From positions 3,596,001-3,660,000 of the forward strand of contig CP013997.1 in assembly GCA_001534745.1 (NCBI GenBank): a stretch of DNA of 64,000 nt, read 5' to 3'. Positions 33,720 to 46,719 of the stretch are shown one piece after another. Within the stretch, counting starts at the first letter, position 1; each line of letters opens with the position of its first letter. The notes beneath the pieces were generated by a model that was not told where the DNA came from, ran no database searches, and saw only the letters and a list, made by a program, of their open reading frames with translations. The DNA comes from Pseudomonas monteilii. Its GTDB lineage: Bacteria; Pseudomonadota; Gammaproteobacteria; Pseudomonadales; Pseudomonadaceae. A program made the position numbers and the translations under genes.

Positions 33720-34835
33720 ATGAGCCGTCGTACTGCTTTTTTCTTTGATGAACTGTCGCTTTGGCATAGTGCCAGCCAATATGCTCTGGTCTTGCCAGTG
33801 GGTGGCTGGGTGCAACCCCCCTCGGCCGCCGGCCATGCCGAATCGCCGGAAACCAAACGGCGCCTGAAAAACCTGATGGATGTTTCCGGCCTCACCCGCC
33901 GGTTAGACCTTCGCAGCGCAGCGCCTGCCAGCGAAGAAGACTTGATGCGCGTGCATCCGCCGCATTACCTGGAGCGTTTCAAGGCCCTGAGCGACGCTGG
34001 CGGAGGTGACCTTGGTGACCACGCGCCCATCGGACCCGGTAGCTACGAAATCGCCAAACTGTCCGCCGGTCTAGCGATGGCAGCCGTCGATGCCGTGCTC
34101 AAGGGCGAAGCTGACAATGCCTATTCCTTGTCACGCCCACCGGGGCACCATTGCCTGCCAGACCATGCCATGGGGTTCTGCATGCTGGCGAACATTCCGA
34201 TCGCCATCGAAGCGGCGAAGGCGCGCCATGGTCTTGGCAAAGTCGCAGTGATCGACTGGGACGTACACCATGGCAATGGCACTCAGGCGGTGTATTACAA
34301 CCGTGCTGACGTGCTCACCATTTCCTTGCACCAGGACGGTTGTTTCCCACCAGGCTATAACGGTGCCGAAGATCGTGGCGAAGGCGAAGGGATGGGGGCC
34401 AACCTCAATATTCCACTACTGCCTGGCAGTGGCCACGATGCCTATATGGAAGCCATGACGCGCATCGTGGTACCAGCGCTGGAGCGTTTCGGGCCCGAAT
34501 TGATCGTGGTGGCCTGTGGTTTCGACGCCAATGGCGTGGATCCCTTGGCGCGCATGCTGCTGCACAGTGAAAGCTTTCGCAGTATGACCAGGACCGTTCG
34601 TGAAGTAGCCGAACGCCTGTGCCAGGGGAGACTGGTACTGGTGCATGAAGGCGGGTATGCCGAGGCGTATGTGCCGTTTTGTGGCCAGGCGGTGATCGAG
34701 GAGTTGTCAGGTGTGAGCACCGACGTGAACGACCCGTTAAGAGGACTGATCGAACAGCAGCAGCCAAATGCTGCTCATCGTCAGCTTCAGAGCGAATTGA
34801 TCGGGGAGATGACCAGAAACTTCGGCTTGACCTGA
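33720..34835 (+). CDS. Class II histone-deacetylase-like amidohydrolase
   Basis: A 371-aa protein starting MSRRTAFFFDELSLWH, with GGAG nine bp upstream. The arginase/deacetylase fold is complete: the double His 143-144 (RPPGHHCLPDHAMGFC), zinc ligands Asp181 and His183 (DWDVHHGNG) and Asp269 (CGFDANGVDP), and catalytic Tyr313 (HEGGYAEAY). Length and motifs resemble bacterial HDAH enzymes and acetylpolyamine amidohydrolases. The acetylated substrate is unknown; it has no signal peptide, so it is cytoplasmic. Confidence 0.9.
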   Translation: MSRRTAFFFDELSLWHSASQYALVLPVGGWVQPPSAAGHAESPETKRRLKNLMDVSGLTRRLDLRSAAPASEEDLMRVHPPHYLERFKALSDAGGGDLGDHAPIGPGSYEIAKLSAGLAMAAVDAVLKGEADNAYSLSRPPGHHCLPDHAMGFCMLANIPIAIEAAKARHGLGKVAVIDWDVHHGNGTQAVYYNRADVLTISLHQDGCFPPGYNGAEDRGEGEGMGANLNIPLLPGSGHDAYMEAMTRIVVPALERFGPELIVVACGFDANGVDPLARMLLHSESFRSMTRTVREVAERLCQGRLVLVHEGGYAEAYVPFCGQAVIEELSGVSTDVNDPLRGLIEQQQPNAAHRQLQSELIGEMTRNFGLT

Positions 34836-34851
34836 CTCTAGAAGCGCAACA

Positions 34852-34884
34852 GCCTGGCGTTCCTTTCGGGAACGCCAGGCCTTT
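34852..34884. terminator. Hairpin between deacetylase-like gene and UPF0149 gene
   Basis: GCCTGGCGTTCC and GGAACGCCAGGC pair perfectly (12 bp) around a five-nt loop, followed by CTTT on the plus strand. It serves two convergent genes. Confidence 0.75.
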
Positions 34885-34898
34885 CGCCTCCCCCGCCT

Positions 34899-35465
34899 CT
34901 AGTGTCGGGTACCGGCAGCGACCTGCTGCTGATGGCGGTAGAGCCCACGCACGGCCTCGACGACCTCGGGTACGCAGGCTTGCCGCTGCGCCTCGCTCAT
35001 GGCATCGAGCAGCTCGACGTTGTCTTCCAGGCCATGCAGGGAAATCGTCTTGAGCAACGCGTCCTGCTCGGCAGGCAAGTCCGCCCATTCGGCGACCTGG
35101 GTACCGCGCATGTAGCCAAAGCACCACTCTTCCAGGATGGTGACCGGCCCCTCCTCGCCCTCGCCTTCCTCGAACAATGGCTCGAAACCGTCCAGGTCCG
35201 ACACCAGTGCCTGGTCGATCTGGTCGCAGTAGCGCAGCATCAGGGCGGTGTAGGCCTCGCCATGGGCGGCGCTCTTGAACTTGGGCACCTTGCCGCCGCT
35301 GACGGCAGGCAGCCAGCGCTCGGCGTTGACCCGGGCCGGCGAGCTGGCCAGGGCGGTGAAGAAGCCGTTGAGCTCGGCCAGGTTGATGACGGAGAAGTCG
35401 TTGCCGTAGGTGATCAGCAGGTCTTCGAGGCGGTTGAGTTCTTTTTCGGAGAGTGCAGGCAGCAT
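34899..35465 (-). CDS. UPF0149 family protein
   Basis: A 188-aa acidic helical protein starting MLPALSEKELNRLEDLL. It has the YgfB/YecA-type signature (LAELNGFFTALASSP near the N-terminus, EEWCFGYMRG near the middle). Family members are of unclear function; YgfB in P. aeruginosa is linked to beta-lactam resistance. Not coupled to a neighbour. Confidence 0.85.
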   Translation of the reverse strand: MLPALSEKELNRLEDLLITYGNDFSVINLAELNGFFTALASSPARVNAERWLPAVSGGKVPKFKSAAHGEAYTALMLRYCDQIDQALVSDLDGFEPLFEEGEGEEGPVTILEEWCFGYMRGTQVAEWADLPAEQDALLKTISLHGLEDNVELLDAMSEAQRQACVPEVVEAVRGLYRHQQQVAAGTRH

Positions 35466-35526
35466 GAAAGCAGGTGTCCTTGGGTGAGTGCCTGCACCCT
35501 AGCACAGCGGGTCGCGGACTGCCGCC

Positions 35527-36933
35527 TCAGGAGGCGAAGCTGCGAGCCGCCTTGATGGCACTGAAGATCCCCAGCAAAGGGGCGAGCGCCAGCAGCGCGA
35601 ACAGCCAGAACGCTGCATGGCTGAGCGTAGCGACGTCCGTGCTGCCATCACCGAGCCCGGCCAGGTTGACGATCATGCCGCTCAAGGCCGCACCCAACGC
35701 CGTGGCGAACAATTGAACGGTGGTGAGCGAAGCGCCAGCGGCCTCCTGGTCCGCCTCGGGCGTGATGACCAACACCTGCGTCAACAAGTGCGGCCAACCC
35801 AGGCCGATGCCGAAACCGACCAGGCCGAGCCCTGCGCAGATGCCGGTCATGACCCACGCATCGCCCAGCGACGCGATGGGGCTGGCGGCCGCCAGCATGG
35901 CCATGCCGACGAACACGCAGATCGGCCCGTTGATGATGGCCAGGCGTGCGCCTCGTGCCTGCCAGCCGGAGCTCATGACTTCCGAGACCGTCCAGCCCGC
36001 AGCCATGAGCGCGGCGATGTAGCCGGATACCAGCGGTGTCTGGCCCTGCAGCGTCTGCAGGAAGTACGGCACGAAGGTTTCGCTGGTCATGCCGACCACC
36101 AGCAACCCCATGGTCAGGTAGAGCGCACACAAGGGCGAGGACAGTCGGAGGGCACCCTGCGGCAGCAAGCGGACCTCGCTCACGCGCTCCAGGCGTGCGA
36201 TCCAGACCACCAGCAACAGCGCGGTGACGACGCCCAGCACGTTCAGCGCCGGTACGCTCGAGACGCTGCCGGCACTGACCGCCAGCACCGCGGCAGTCAA
36301 GGCCATGAGCTGTGGAATGGCCAGCGCACCGCCGTCGCTTCCGCCCTCTTTGGCCGGCAGCACCCACCAGACGAATACGGTGTAGAGCAGCGTGATGGGG
36401 ACCAGGATACCGAAGGCCATGCGCCAGGCGTCGTACTCGGCGAAGATGCCACCGATGGCCGGCCCCAACAGGGTGGCGACACCCCACATGGCTGAAATCA
36501 ATGCCATGGCCCGTGGCCACAAGCGCTCCGCGAAGACGCTTTGAATCATCGAATAGCTCAACGCGAACAGGAAACCTCCGCCCAGGCCTTGCAGCGTTCG
36601 GCCTATCAACATCACGGTCATGCTGGGCGCAAGGGCGCAGGTCAGGCTGCCCAGCATGAAGCACAGCGCCGCTACCGCGTAGGCGCCGCGCGATCCACGG
36701 CGTGCCAACAGGCGAGCCGTCAGGGCCGAACCAATAATCGACGCCACGACGAACAGCGTCATGTTCCAGGCATAGAGACTGACTCCGCCGATCTCGGCGA
36801 CGACAGACGGCAACACGGTGGTCGCGATGTAGATATTGATGGCGTGCAACGCCACCCCCCCTGACAAGGCGAGCGAACGTGCGCCATTGCGGCCTGACAG
36901 CAGGCTCCCCCAACTTGCATTCACAGTATCCAT
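35527..36933 (-). CDS. MFS transporter, DHA2-type drug exporter
   Basis: A 468-aa hydrophobic protein with about 13-14 helices. Motif A-like LLARRGSRGAYAVA follows TM2, and motif C-like regions occur in TM5. Such pumps export drugs or metabolites using the proton gradient. It is divergent from a regulator with an Fe-S-type Cys cluster; the 107-bp gap holds a 28-bp AT-rich imperfect palindrome, so the regulator likely controls the pump. Confidence 0.88.
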   Translation of the reverse strand: MDTVNASWGSLLSGRNGARSLALSGGVALHAINIYIATTVLPSVVAEIGGVSLYAWNMTLFVVASIIGSALTARLLARRGSRGAYAVAALCFMLGSLTCALAPSMTVMLIGRTLQGLGGGFLFALSYSMIQSVFAERLWPRAMALISAMWGVATLLGPAIGGIFAEYDAWRMAFGILVPITLLYTVFVWWVLPAKEGGSDGGALAIPQLMALTAAVLAVSAGSVSSVPALNVLGVVTALLLVVWIARLERVSEVRLLPQGALRLSSPLCALYLTMGLLVVGMTSETFVPYFLQTLQGQTPLVSGYIAALMAAGWTVSEVMSSGWQARGARLAIINGPICVFVGMAMLAAASPIASLGDAWVMTGICAGLGLVGFGIGLGWPHLLTQVLVITPEADQEAAGASLTTVQLFATALGAALSGMIVNLAGLGDGSTDVATLSHAAFWLFALLALAPLLGIFSAIKAARSFAS

Positions 36934-36992
36934 ACAGCCCTCCTGGCTTATCCTCGTGCGGATTGTCTGAATCCGCGCCGTGGGTTACGCTT

Positions 36993-37020
36993 AATAAAAC
37001 AAGTGAATTCTTTTTTTATT
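36993..37020. promoter_or_regulatory. AT-rich palindrome between the MFS gene and its regulator
   Basis: A 28-bp imperfect palindrome from AATAAAAC to TTTTATT lies between the divergent genes, in a strongly AT-rich patch in otherwise GC-rich DNA. It is the best candidate operator here. Confidence 0.45.
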
Positions 37021-37040
37021 CTTGAAGGGAGAGGTTGCCG

Positions 37041-37691
37041 TTGTCAAGCCACCATCAGGACATCGAGGACAGGCCACAGGCCACGGCGGATCGTCTGCTC
37101 CACCTGCTCAAGACACGTGGTGCGCAACAGGCGGTCGATGCAGGTCAGGTATTGGGCATGACGCCCGAAGCGGCCAGGCAGCAGTTCGCGAAGCTGGCTG
37201 CACAGGGGTGGGTGGAGGCGTATTCGGAAGCGCGAGGGGTGGGACGCCCTGCGCAGTTCTGGCAGTTGACGAGCAAAGGGCATGGTCGTTTTCCCGACAC
37301 GCATGCGGACCTGACGGTGCAACTGCTCGATTCGGTGCGCCAGGCTTTCGGGGAGCCGGCCATCGAGACGCTGATCTCGATCCGCGAACGGCAGAATCTC
37401 GACACCTACCTGAAGGCGATCGGTGAAACGGATTCGCTCGTGGAAAAGGTCCAGCGCCTGACCGAGGCACGCTGTCGCGAAGGGTACATGGCGGAGTATG
37501 CCCTTGAGACGGATGGCACCCTGACGTTCATCGAGAATCACTGCCCGATCTGTTCGGCAGCGGCGTCTTGCCAAGGTTTCTGTCGCTCCGAACTGGAGCT
37601 GTTCGAGCGGATCCTGGGCGCACGTGTGGAGAGAACCGAGCATATCCTGGCTCAGGCACGGCGTTGTTGCTACAGGATCAGTCCACTCTGA
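37041..37691 (+). CDS. Helix-turn-helix regulator with a SufR-like cysteine cluster
   Basis: A 216-aa protein. The start is TTG at 37041 (GGAGAGG seven bp before) or TTG at 37035; no ATG fits. N-terminal winged-helix about 20-75 (LLKTRGAQQAVDAGQVLGMT, then AARQQFAKLAAQGWVE). C-terminal four cysteines, HCPICSAAASCQGFC, followed by ELELFERILGARVERTEHI, the pattern of SufR/ArsR-like Fe-S regulators. It probably senses redox or iron-sulfur state; the target is likely the divergent MFS gene. Confidence 0.78.
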   Translation: MSSHHQDIEDRPQATADRLLHLLKTRGAQQAVDAGQVLGMTPEAARQQFAKLAAQGWVEAYSEARGVGRPAQFWQLTSKGHGRFPDTHADLTVQLLDSVRQAFGEPAIETLISIRERQNLDTYLKAIGETDSLVEKVQRLTEARCREGYMAEYALETDGTLTFIENHCPICSAAASCQGFCRSELELFERILGARVERTEHILAQARRCCYRISPL

Positions 37692-37706
37692 ATGCAGGAC
37701 CATGCC

Positions 37707-37737
37707 GCCCGTACTGCCAATGGCTGGCAGTACGGGC
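37707..37737. terminator. Hairpin between regulator and acetolactate synthase gene
   Basis: GCCCGTACTGCCA and TGGCAGTACGGGC pair perfectly (13 bp, five-nt loop) between convergent genes. There is no T-tract, so intrinsic termination is not certain. Confidence 0.55.
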
Positions 37738-37748
37738 GATTGCAGGGG

Positions 37749-39392
37749 TCAGACCGCCAGCGCACGCTCACGCAGTTCGCTGTTGAGGATGCGGTCGTTC
37801 TCGCTGTAGTCGACCGGGCAGTCGATCACGTGCACGCCTGGGGTCTTCACGCAGTGCTCGAGCAGCGGCAACAGGCCGTCTGCGCTTTCCACGCGGTGGC
37901 CGTTGGCGCCATAGGCTTCGGCGTACTTGACGAAGTCCGGGTTGCCGTAGTCCAGGCCGAAATCGGTGAAGCCCATGTTGGCCTGCTTCCAGCGGATCAT
38001 GCCGTAGCCATCGTCACGCAGGATCACCACAGTGATGTGCATGCCCAGACGTACGGCCGTTTCCAGCTCCTGGCTGTTCATCATGAAGCCGCCGTCGCCG
38101 CAGACCGAGATGACCGGGCGCTCCGGGTAGACCAGGTGCGCAGCCATGGCCGACGGCAGGCCGGCGCCCATGGTCGCCAGGGCGTTGTCCAGCAGCACGG
38201 TGTTGGGCTTGTGCGCCTTGTAGTTGCGGGCGAACCAGATCTTGTAGATGCCGTTGTCCAGCGCCACGATGCCTTCGGACGGCAGTACGCGACGGATGTC
38301 GGCAACCAGGCGCTGCGGGTAGACCGGGAAGCGGTCGTCGTCGGCGCCTTCGGCGATCTGCGCTTCGTTGGCCTCACGGATCGCCATCAGGCGGGTGAAG
38401 TCCCAGTGGCTGGTGTCGCTCAGGGCTTCGCCGATCTGCCAGACGGTGTTGGCGATGTCGCCGATCACTTCGACCTGGGGGAAGTACACGGCATCGACTT
38501 CGGCGCTGCGGAAGCTGATGTGAATGACTTCGGTACCGCCACGGACCATGAAGAACGGCGGCTTCTCGATCACGTCGTGGCCGATGTTGATGATCAGGTC
38601 GGCGGCCTCGACGGCGCGGTGCACGAAGTCACCGGACGACAGGGCGGCGTTACCGAGGAAGCGTGGGTGACGCTCGTCGACCACGCCCTTGCCCATCTGG
38701 GTGGTGATGAACGGGATGCCGGTCTTGTCGATCAGCTGCTTGAGGACCTTGGCGGTCATCTTGCGGTTGGCGCCGGCGCCGATCACCAGGATCGGGCTGC
38801 GAGCGTTCTGCAGCTTCTGCACGGCAGCTTCGATGGCCTTGTGCTCGGCCAGCGGGCGACGGTGCAGGCTGCGCGGGATCGGCAGGGCATCGGTCTGCTC
38901 GGCGGCGATGTCTTCCGGCAGCTCCAGGTGCACGGCACCGGGCTTTTCTTCTTCGGCCAGGCGGAAGGCTTCACGCATGCGGGCCGGGATGTTGTCGGCC
39001 GAGGCGAACTGGTGGGTGTACTTGGTGATGGGGTCCATCATGCCGCACACGTCGATGATCTGGAAGCGGCCCTGCTTGGACTTCTTGATCGGCTTCTGGC
39101 CGGTGATCATCATCATCGGCATGCCGCCGAGATAAGCGTAGGCGCTGGCGGTCACCAGGTTGGTGGCGCCTGGGCCGAGGGTCGACAGGCTGACGCCGGT
39201 CTTGCCGGTCAGACGGCCATAGGTCGCCGCCATGAAGCCTGCGGACTGTTCGTGGCGAGTCAGTACCAGCTTGATCTTGGATTTGCGCAGGGACTCGAGC
39301 AGGTCGAGGTTTTCCTCACCTGGGATGCCGAATACAAACTCGACACCTTCGTTTTCCAGGCATTGCACAACGACATCGGCGGCCTTGGCCAT
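37749..39392 (-). CDS. Acetolactate synthase, large-subunit type (TPP enzyme)
   Basis: A 547-aa TPP enzyme starting MAKAADVVVQCLENEGVEFV with GAGGTAAG upstream. The catalytic Glu is in TRHEQSAGFMA and the TPP/Mg motif is GDGGFMMNSQEL...DDGYGM. It lacks a regulatory small subunit nearby and no ilvC follows, so it is probably a stand-alone catabolic-type acetolactate synthase or a related carboligase. No acetolactate decarboxylase gene is in the window. Confidence 0.85.
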   Translation of the reverse strand: MAKAADVVVQCLENEGVEFVFGIPGEENLDLLESLRKSKIKLVLTRHEQSAGFMAATYGRLTGKTGVSLSTLGPGATNLVTASAYAYLGGMPMMMITGQKPIKKSKQGRFQIIDVCGMMDPITKYTHQFASADNIPARMREAFRLAEEEKPGAVHLELPEDIAAEQTDALPIPRSLHRRPLAEHKAIEAAVQKLQNARSPILVIGAGANRKMTAKVLKQLIDKTGIPFITTQMGKGVVDERHPRFLGNAALSSGDFVHRAVEAADLIINIGHDVIEKPPFFMVRGGTEVIHISFRSAEVDAVYFPQVEVIGDIANTVWQIGEALSDTSHWDFTRLMAIREANEAQIAEGADDDRFPVYPQRLVADIRRVLPSEGIVALDNGIYKIWFARNYKAHKPNTVLLDNALATMGAGLPSAMAAHLVYPERPVISVCGDGGFMMNSQELETAVRLGMHITVVILRDDGYGMIRWKQANMGFTDFGLDYGNPDFVKYAEAYGANGHRVESADGLLPLLEHCVKTPGVHVIDCPVDYSENDRILNSELRERALAV

Positions 39393-39634
39393 CTTGCTTC
39401 TTACCTCAAGTGATAGTGCGGTGGTGAATCCGGGCATGTTTCAGCGCACAGCGCTGCATCGGTCGGTCCGCGAGCCTGTCTGTGGATCGCGAACAAGGTC
39501 TTGACGCAACGTCAGCACGCGAAAGTCACGTGCGATCACGTTCCTGTCGCAATCGGTGACAAGGGTGCCGTGCATGACTGACGGCGTCCAGGCTTTATTG
39601 CCCGTGCAGCAACAAACACCTCCGGGTCACGACC

Positions 39635-40825
39635 TCAAAACGTCGAGGGGCCGATGAGCAGGCCGATGAGTGGATTCAGCACCAAGGTGCCCAACGCCAT
39701 GGCCAGGGCACAGCCGATGTGCACGTGCAGGTCGTCCGGCAAGCGCAGCGTGATGGCAATGGCCAGGGGCGGCAGAATGGTGGCCCCGAGTAGAGCGCTC
39801 CAGAGGATGACGCTGAGCTGGCCCCCATAGGTCATCAAGGCGACGGGCACGATCGAGACGATGGGCAGGTAGGTGGGGTACCAGCCCAGGCTGATCCAAT
39901 GCCGCCGCCAGATCAGGATGCCCAGCAACGAGGCCAGGGCTTGGCCAGCGATCAGCTCGGGGACGAGGTCTGAACCGTAGGCAGGGCTGACAGGCGACAG
40001 CAGATAGGCCAGCAACACGCCGCCCAACAGACCCAGACTGGCCCACTCGTTGCCGAAAAACATCACTTCGCTGAAGTCAGCCAGCACGCGCCGCAGGATC
40101 CACACGGGGCCGTGCCCTGTGTGGACCTTCACCGGCCGTTTTGCAAAATCGCACTGACGACTGCCCAGCCAGTGGGAGTAATGCGTACACAGGCGTGAGG
40201 CCAAGGCACACGCGATCGCCACGCCGAGCATGTTGCCTGTGACGCTCGGCCAATTCAGGGGCCGACACATTAAATTGAAGAGCAGCAGGCTGATGGGCGT
40301 GACCAGCAGAGCGCCCAGTACGGCACCACTGCACAGCACCCGCCACCCACCGCCGTGGGCCATCACCAGCAAGGCCGGAACGGACACGAAAGCCACATAG
40401 GTGGGTTGCCAGTTGCCCCATTGCAGCGTCCATCCCCAGAGGGCATTGCTCAGCAGTAGGCTGACGACCGAACTGCCGACCACCCATCCCCAACCTCCAT
40501 TGCCGTGGCAGATGGCGAAGCCTTGCCAGCCAGAGGCACGCCGGCAAGCCTGATGGGCGAACCAGCCGCCCCATAGCAACCCCAGCGAGGCCAGTTCGTG
40601 CTTGTAGAAGGTCGCCTCGCTCATGTCGCCCAGGAACCAGCGCAGGCGGCCCAGGGGTTCGCCGATATGCAGCAGCATGTCCTGGTAGTCGGGCCACACG
40701 CCCAGCCAGGCCTGTGCACGGCCGCTGACGATCTCGATGAACAAGACGGTGAACAGGGAAATTGCCAGGCAGATCAGTCCATGTGAATAGACGCTCTGGC
40801 GAAAAGGAGGGAGGGCATTATCCAT
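39635..40825 (-). CDS. Multi-pass membrane protein with internal duplication
   Basis: A 396-aa protein starting MDNALPPFRQSVYSH with AAGGA seven bp upstream. About ten hydrophobic segments are visible. The first and second halves are homologous: LRWFLGDMSEATFY (61) against LRRVLADFSEVMFF (244), ASLGLLWGG against ASLGLLGG, and PTYVAFVSVPALLVMAHGG (141) against PTYLPIVSIVPVALMTYGG (317). I do not recognise the family. It sits next to the rRNA operon terminator with no operon partner. Confidence 0.75.
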   Translation of the reverse strand: MDNALPPFRQSVYSHGLICLAISLFTVLFIEIVSGRAQAWLGVWPDYQDMLLHIGEPLGRLRWFLGDMSEATFYKHELASLGLLWGGWFAHQACRRASGWQGFAICHGNGGWGWVVGSSVVSLLLSNALWGWTLQWGNWQPTYVAFVSVPALLVMAHGGGWRVLCSGAVLGALLVTPISLLLFNLMCRPLNWPSVTGNMLGVAIACALASRLCTHYSHWLGSRQCDFAKRPVKVHTGHGPVWILRRVLADFSEVMFFGNEWASLGLLGGVLLAYLLSPVSPAYGSDLVPELIAGQALASLLGILIWRRHWISLGWYPTYLPIVSIVPVALMTYGGQLSVILWSALLGATILPPLAIAITLRLPDDLHVHIGCALAMALGTLVLNPLIGLLIGPSTF

Positions 40826-41026
40826 CTGCAGATCCTTCACGGTAAGAAGGTCACAGTTAAGCGGGCAAAGCCTGGGGGGTGACAGTCAGACGCTTCCGAC
40901 ACGAACGCGGGAAACCTCAATTAGCCAGGCGCGAGTCGGCCTATTGAAAGACAGACGTGAACGCTCTGCGCTTTTGCCTCATGGCGTCAAGGCGAGGTGC
41001 GCTCGGGGTTTCGGGCGTAGAAAAGA

Positions 41027-41062
41027 CAAAACCCCTACCTGCATATGCAGATAGGGGTTTTG
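41027..41062 (-). terminator. rRNA operon terminator
   Basis: CAAAACCCCTA and TAGGGGTTTTG (with further pairing inside, CTGCATATGCAG) form a strong stem, followed on the minus strand by TCTTTT. It is 10 bp past the 5S 3' end. Confidence 0.9.
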
Positions 41063-41071
41063 CGAAATGAA

Positions 41072-41187
41072 TCTTGGCGATGACCTACTCTCACATGGGG
41101 AAACCCCACACTACCATCGGCGATGCATCGTTTCACTACTGAGTTCGGGAAGGGATCAGGTGGTTCCAATGCTCTATGGTCGCCAAG
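41072..41187 (-). rRNA. rrf: 5S ribosomal RNA
   Basis: About 116 nt; the minus strand starts CTTGGCGACCATAGAGC and ends GTAGGTCATCGCCAAG, so the terminal stem pairs. The internal ACCTGATCC, CCCGAACTCAG and GATGGTAGTGTGGGG blocks are diagnostic. Ends are by eye and may shift by a few bases. Confidence 0.92.
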
Positions 41188-41317
41188 AAATTCGGTAGCC
41201 GGACCGTCGTATCGACAGGCCAGCAGATTCGGATATGTGATCTTTGTGTGTTTGCGAACTTTCGGTTCGTGTGTCTTCGCACCCAACCTGCGCTTGGCAG
41301 ATTGCTTGGGTGTTATA

Positions 41318-44208
<2,891 letters not shown>

Positions 44209-44359
44209 ATATAACCCCAAGCAATCTGGTTATACTGTGAAGACGACATTCGCCGAAAATTCGCATGTTGCGCTTTCGCGCAGAACTCACAAATTTTACC
44301 TTAGCCTGATCACCACCAGTGAAAGTGGCCATCAGTCTATTTCTATCACATATCCGAAT

Positions 44360-44370
44360 TTTTAAAGAAC
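44360..44370 (-). promoter_or_regulatory. boxA antitermination site in the 16S-23S spacer
   Basis: On the minus strand GTTCTTTAAAA lies about 150 nt before the 23S 5' end, the normal place for an Nus/boxA element. Confidence 0.6.
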
Positions 44371-44457
44371 GATCTGACAAAAGTCAGAAATCAACATTTC
44401 ACAGCTTCAGGCTGCAAATGTTCATTTCTAAGTTCTGAACAGCGGCGACGATGGAAG

Positions 44458-44533
44458 TGGTGGAGCCAAGCGGGATCGAACCGCTGACCTCCTGCGTGCA
44501 AGGCAGGCGCTCTCCCAGCTGAGCTATGGCCCC
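44458..44533 (-). tRNA. tRNA-Ala (TGC anticodon)
   Basis: 76 nt, minus strand: starts GGGGCCATAGCTCAGCTGGG, anticodon loop CTTGCACGC, T-arm GGTTCGATCCC, ends with encoded CCA (GGCTCCACCA). The acceptor stem GGGGCCA/TGGCTCC pairs apart from a G-T. Confidence 0.97.
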
Positions 44534-44564
44534 GTGTGTCGTAGCATCAAGCCGCACCATGAAA

Positions 44565-44641
<77 letters not shown>

Positions 44642-44727
44642 ATAACAGGGTCGCGTTACAGCATCGTCTTCGTACAAAGAATCAAGCAATTCGTGTGGGG
44701 GCTCATCAGCTGGCTGATGTCGTCGAT

Positions 44728-46264
<1,537 letters not shown>

Positions 46265-46414
46265 AATACTGCTTGGGTTTTTAAGAAACCCTAAACTTGG
46301 CTCAGCAATCTCAAATGACTACTATGATTACTCATGTGTCACTTGTGATGCTGATAATCTATGTGACTATCAGTCCAAACTCACAAGCACCCACACGAAT
46401 TGCTTGATTCAATT

Positions 46415-46425
46415 TGTTAAAGAGC
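46415..46425 (-). promoter_or_regulatory. boxA in the rRNA leader
   Basis: On the minus strand GCTCTTTAACA lies about 150 nt upstream of 16S and 35 nt downstream of the promoter. Confidence 0.75.
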
Positions 46426-46462
46426 GTTTGGCTGAGAAGCTTTCGTCTCAACCGAGGCGCGC

Positions 46463-46490
46463 ATTCTACGCTGTCCTCGTTGTGTGTCAA
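46463..46490 (-). promoter_or_regulatory. rRNA operon promoter
   Basis: On the minus strand TTGACA and TAGAAT are 16 bp apart, with an A/T-rich UP-like element (AAAAAAACTTCAAAATAAA) upstream and a GC-rich discriminator (GCGCGCC) downstream, as in stringently controlled rRNA promoters. The rest of the gap to the FNT gene start at 46720 shows no other feature. Confidence 0.85.
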
Positions 46491-46719
46491 GCGTTTATTT
46501 TGAAGTTTTTTTCGATCTGGTTTCTGTCGAAACCGTGATCACTTCATGCCGCGCTTGACCCCGCTGCAAGTGCATCGCTGCGGGAGGCGAATAATACGTC
46601 ATTCACAGACAGTGTCAACCACGATATCGAAAATATTTCCAAATCCCTGGATGGGGCCCAGGCAACTATTTAAGGCCGCTCTGATCTGTACCTACAGTCA
46701 CCTGCAGAGCGAACCCTTC

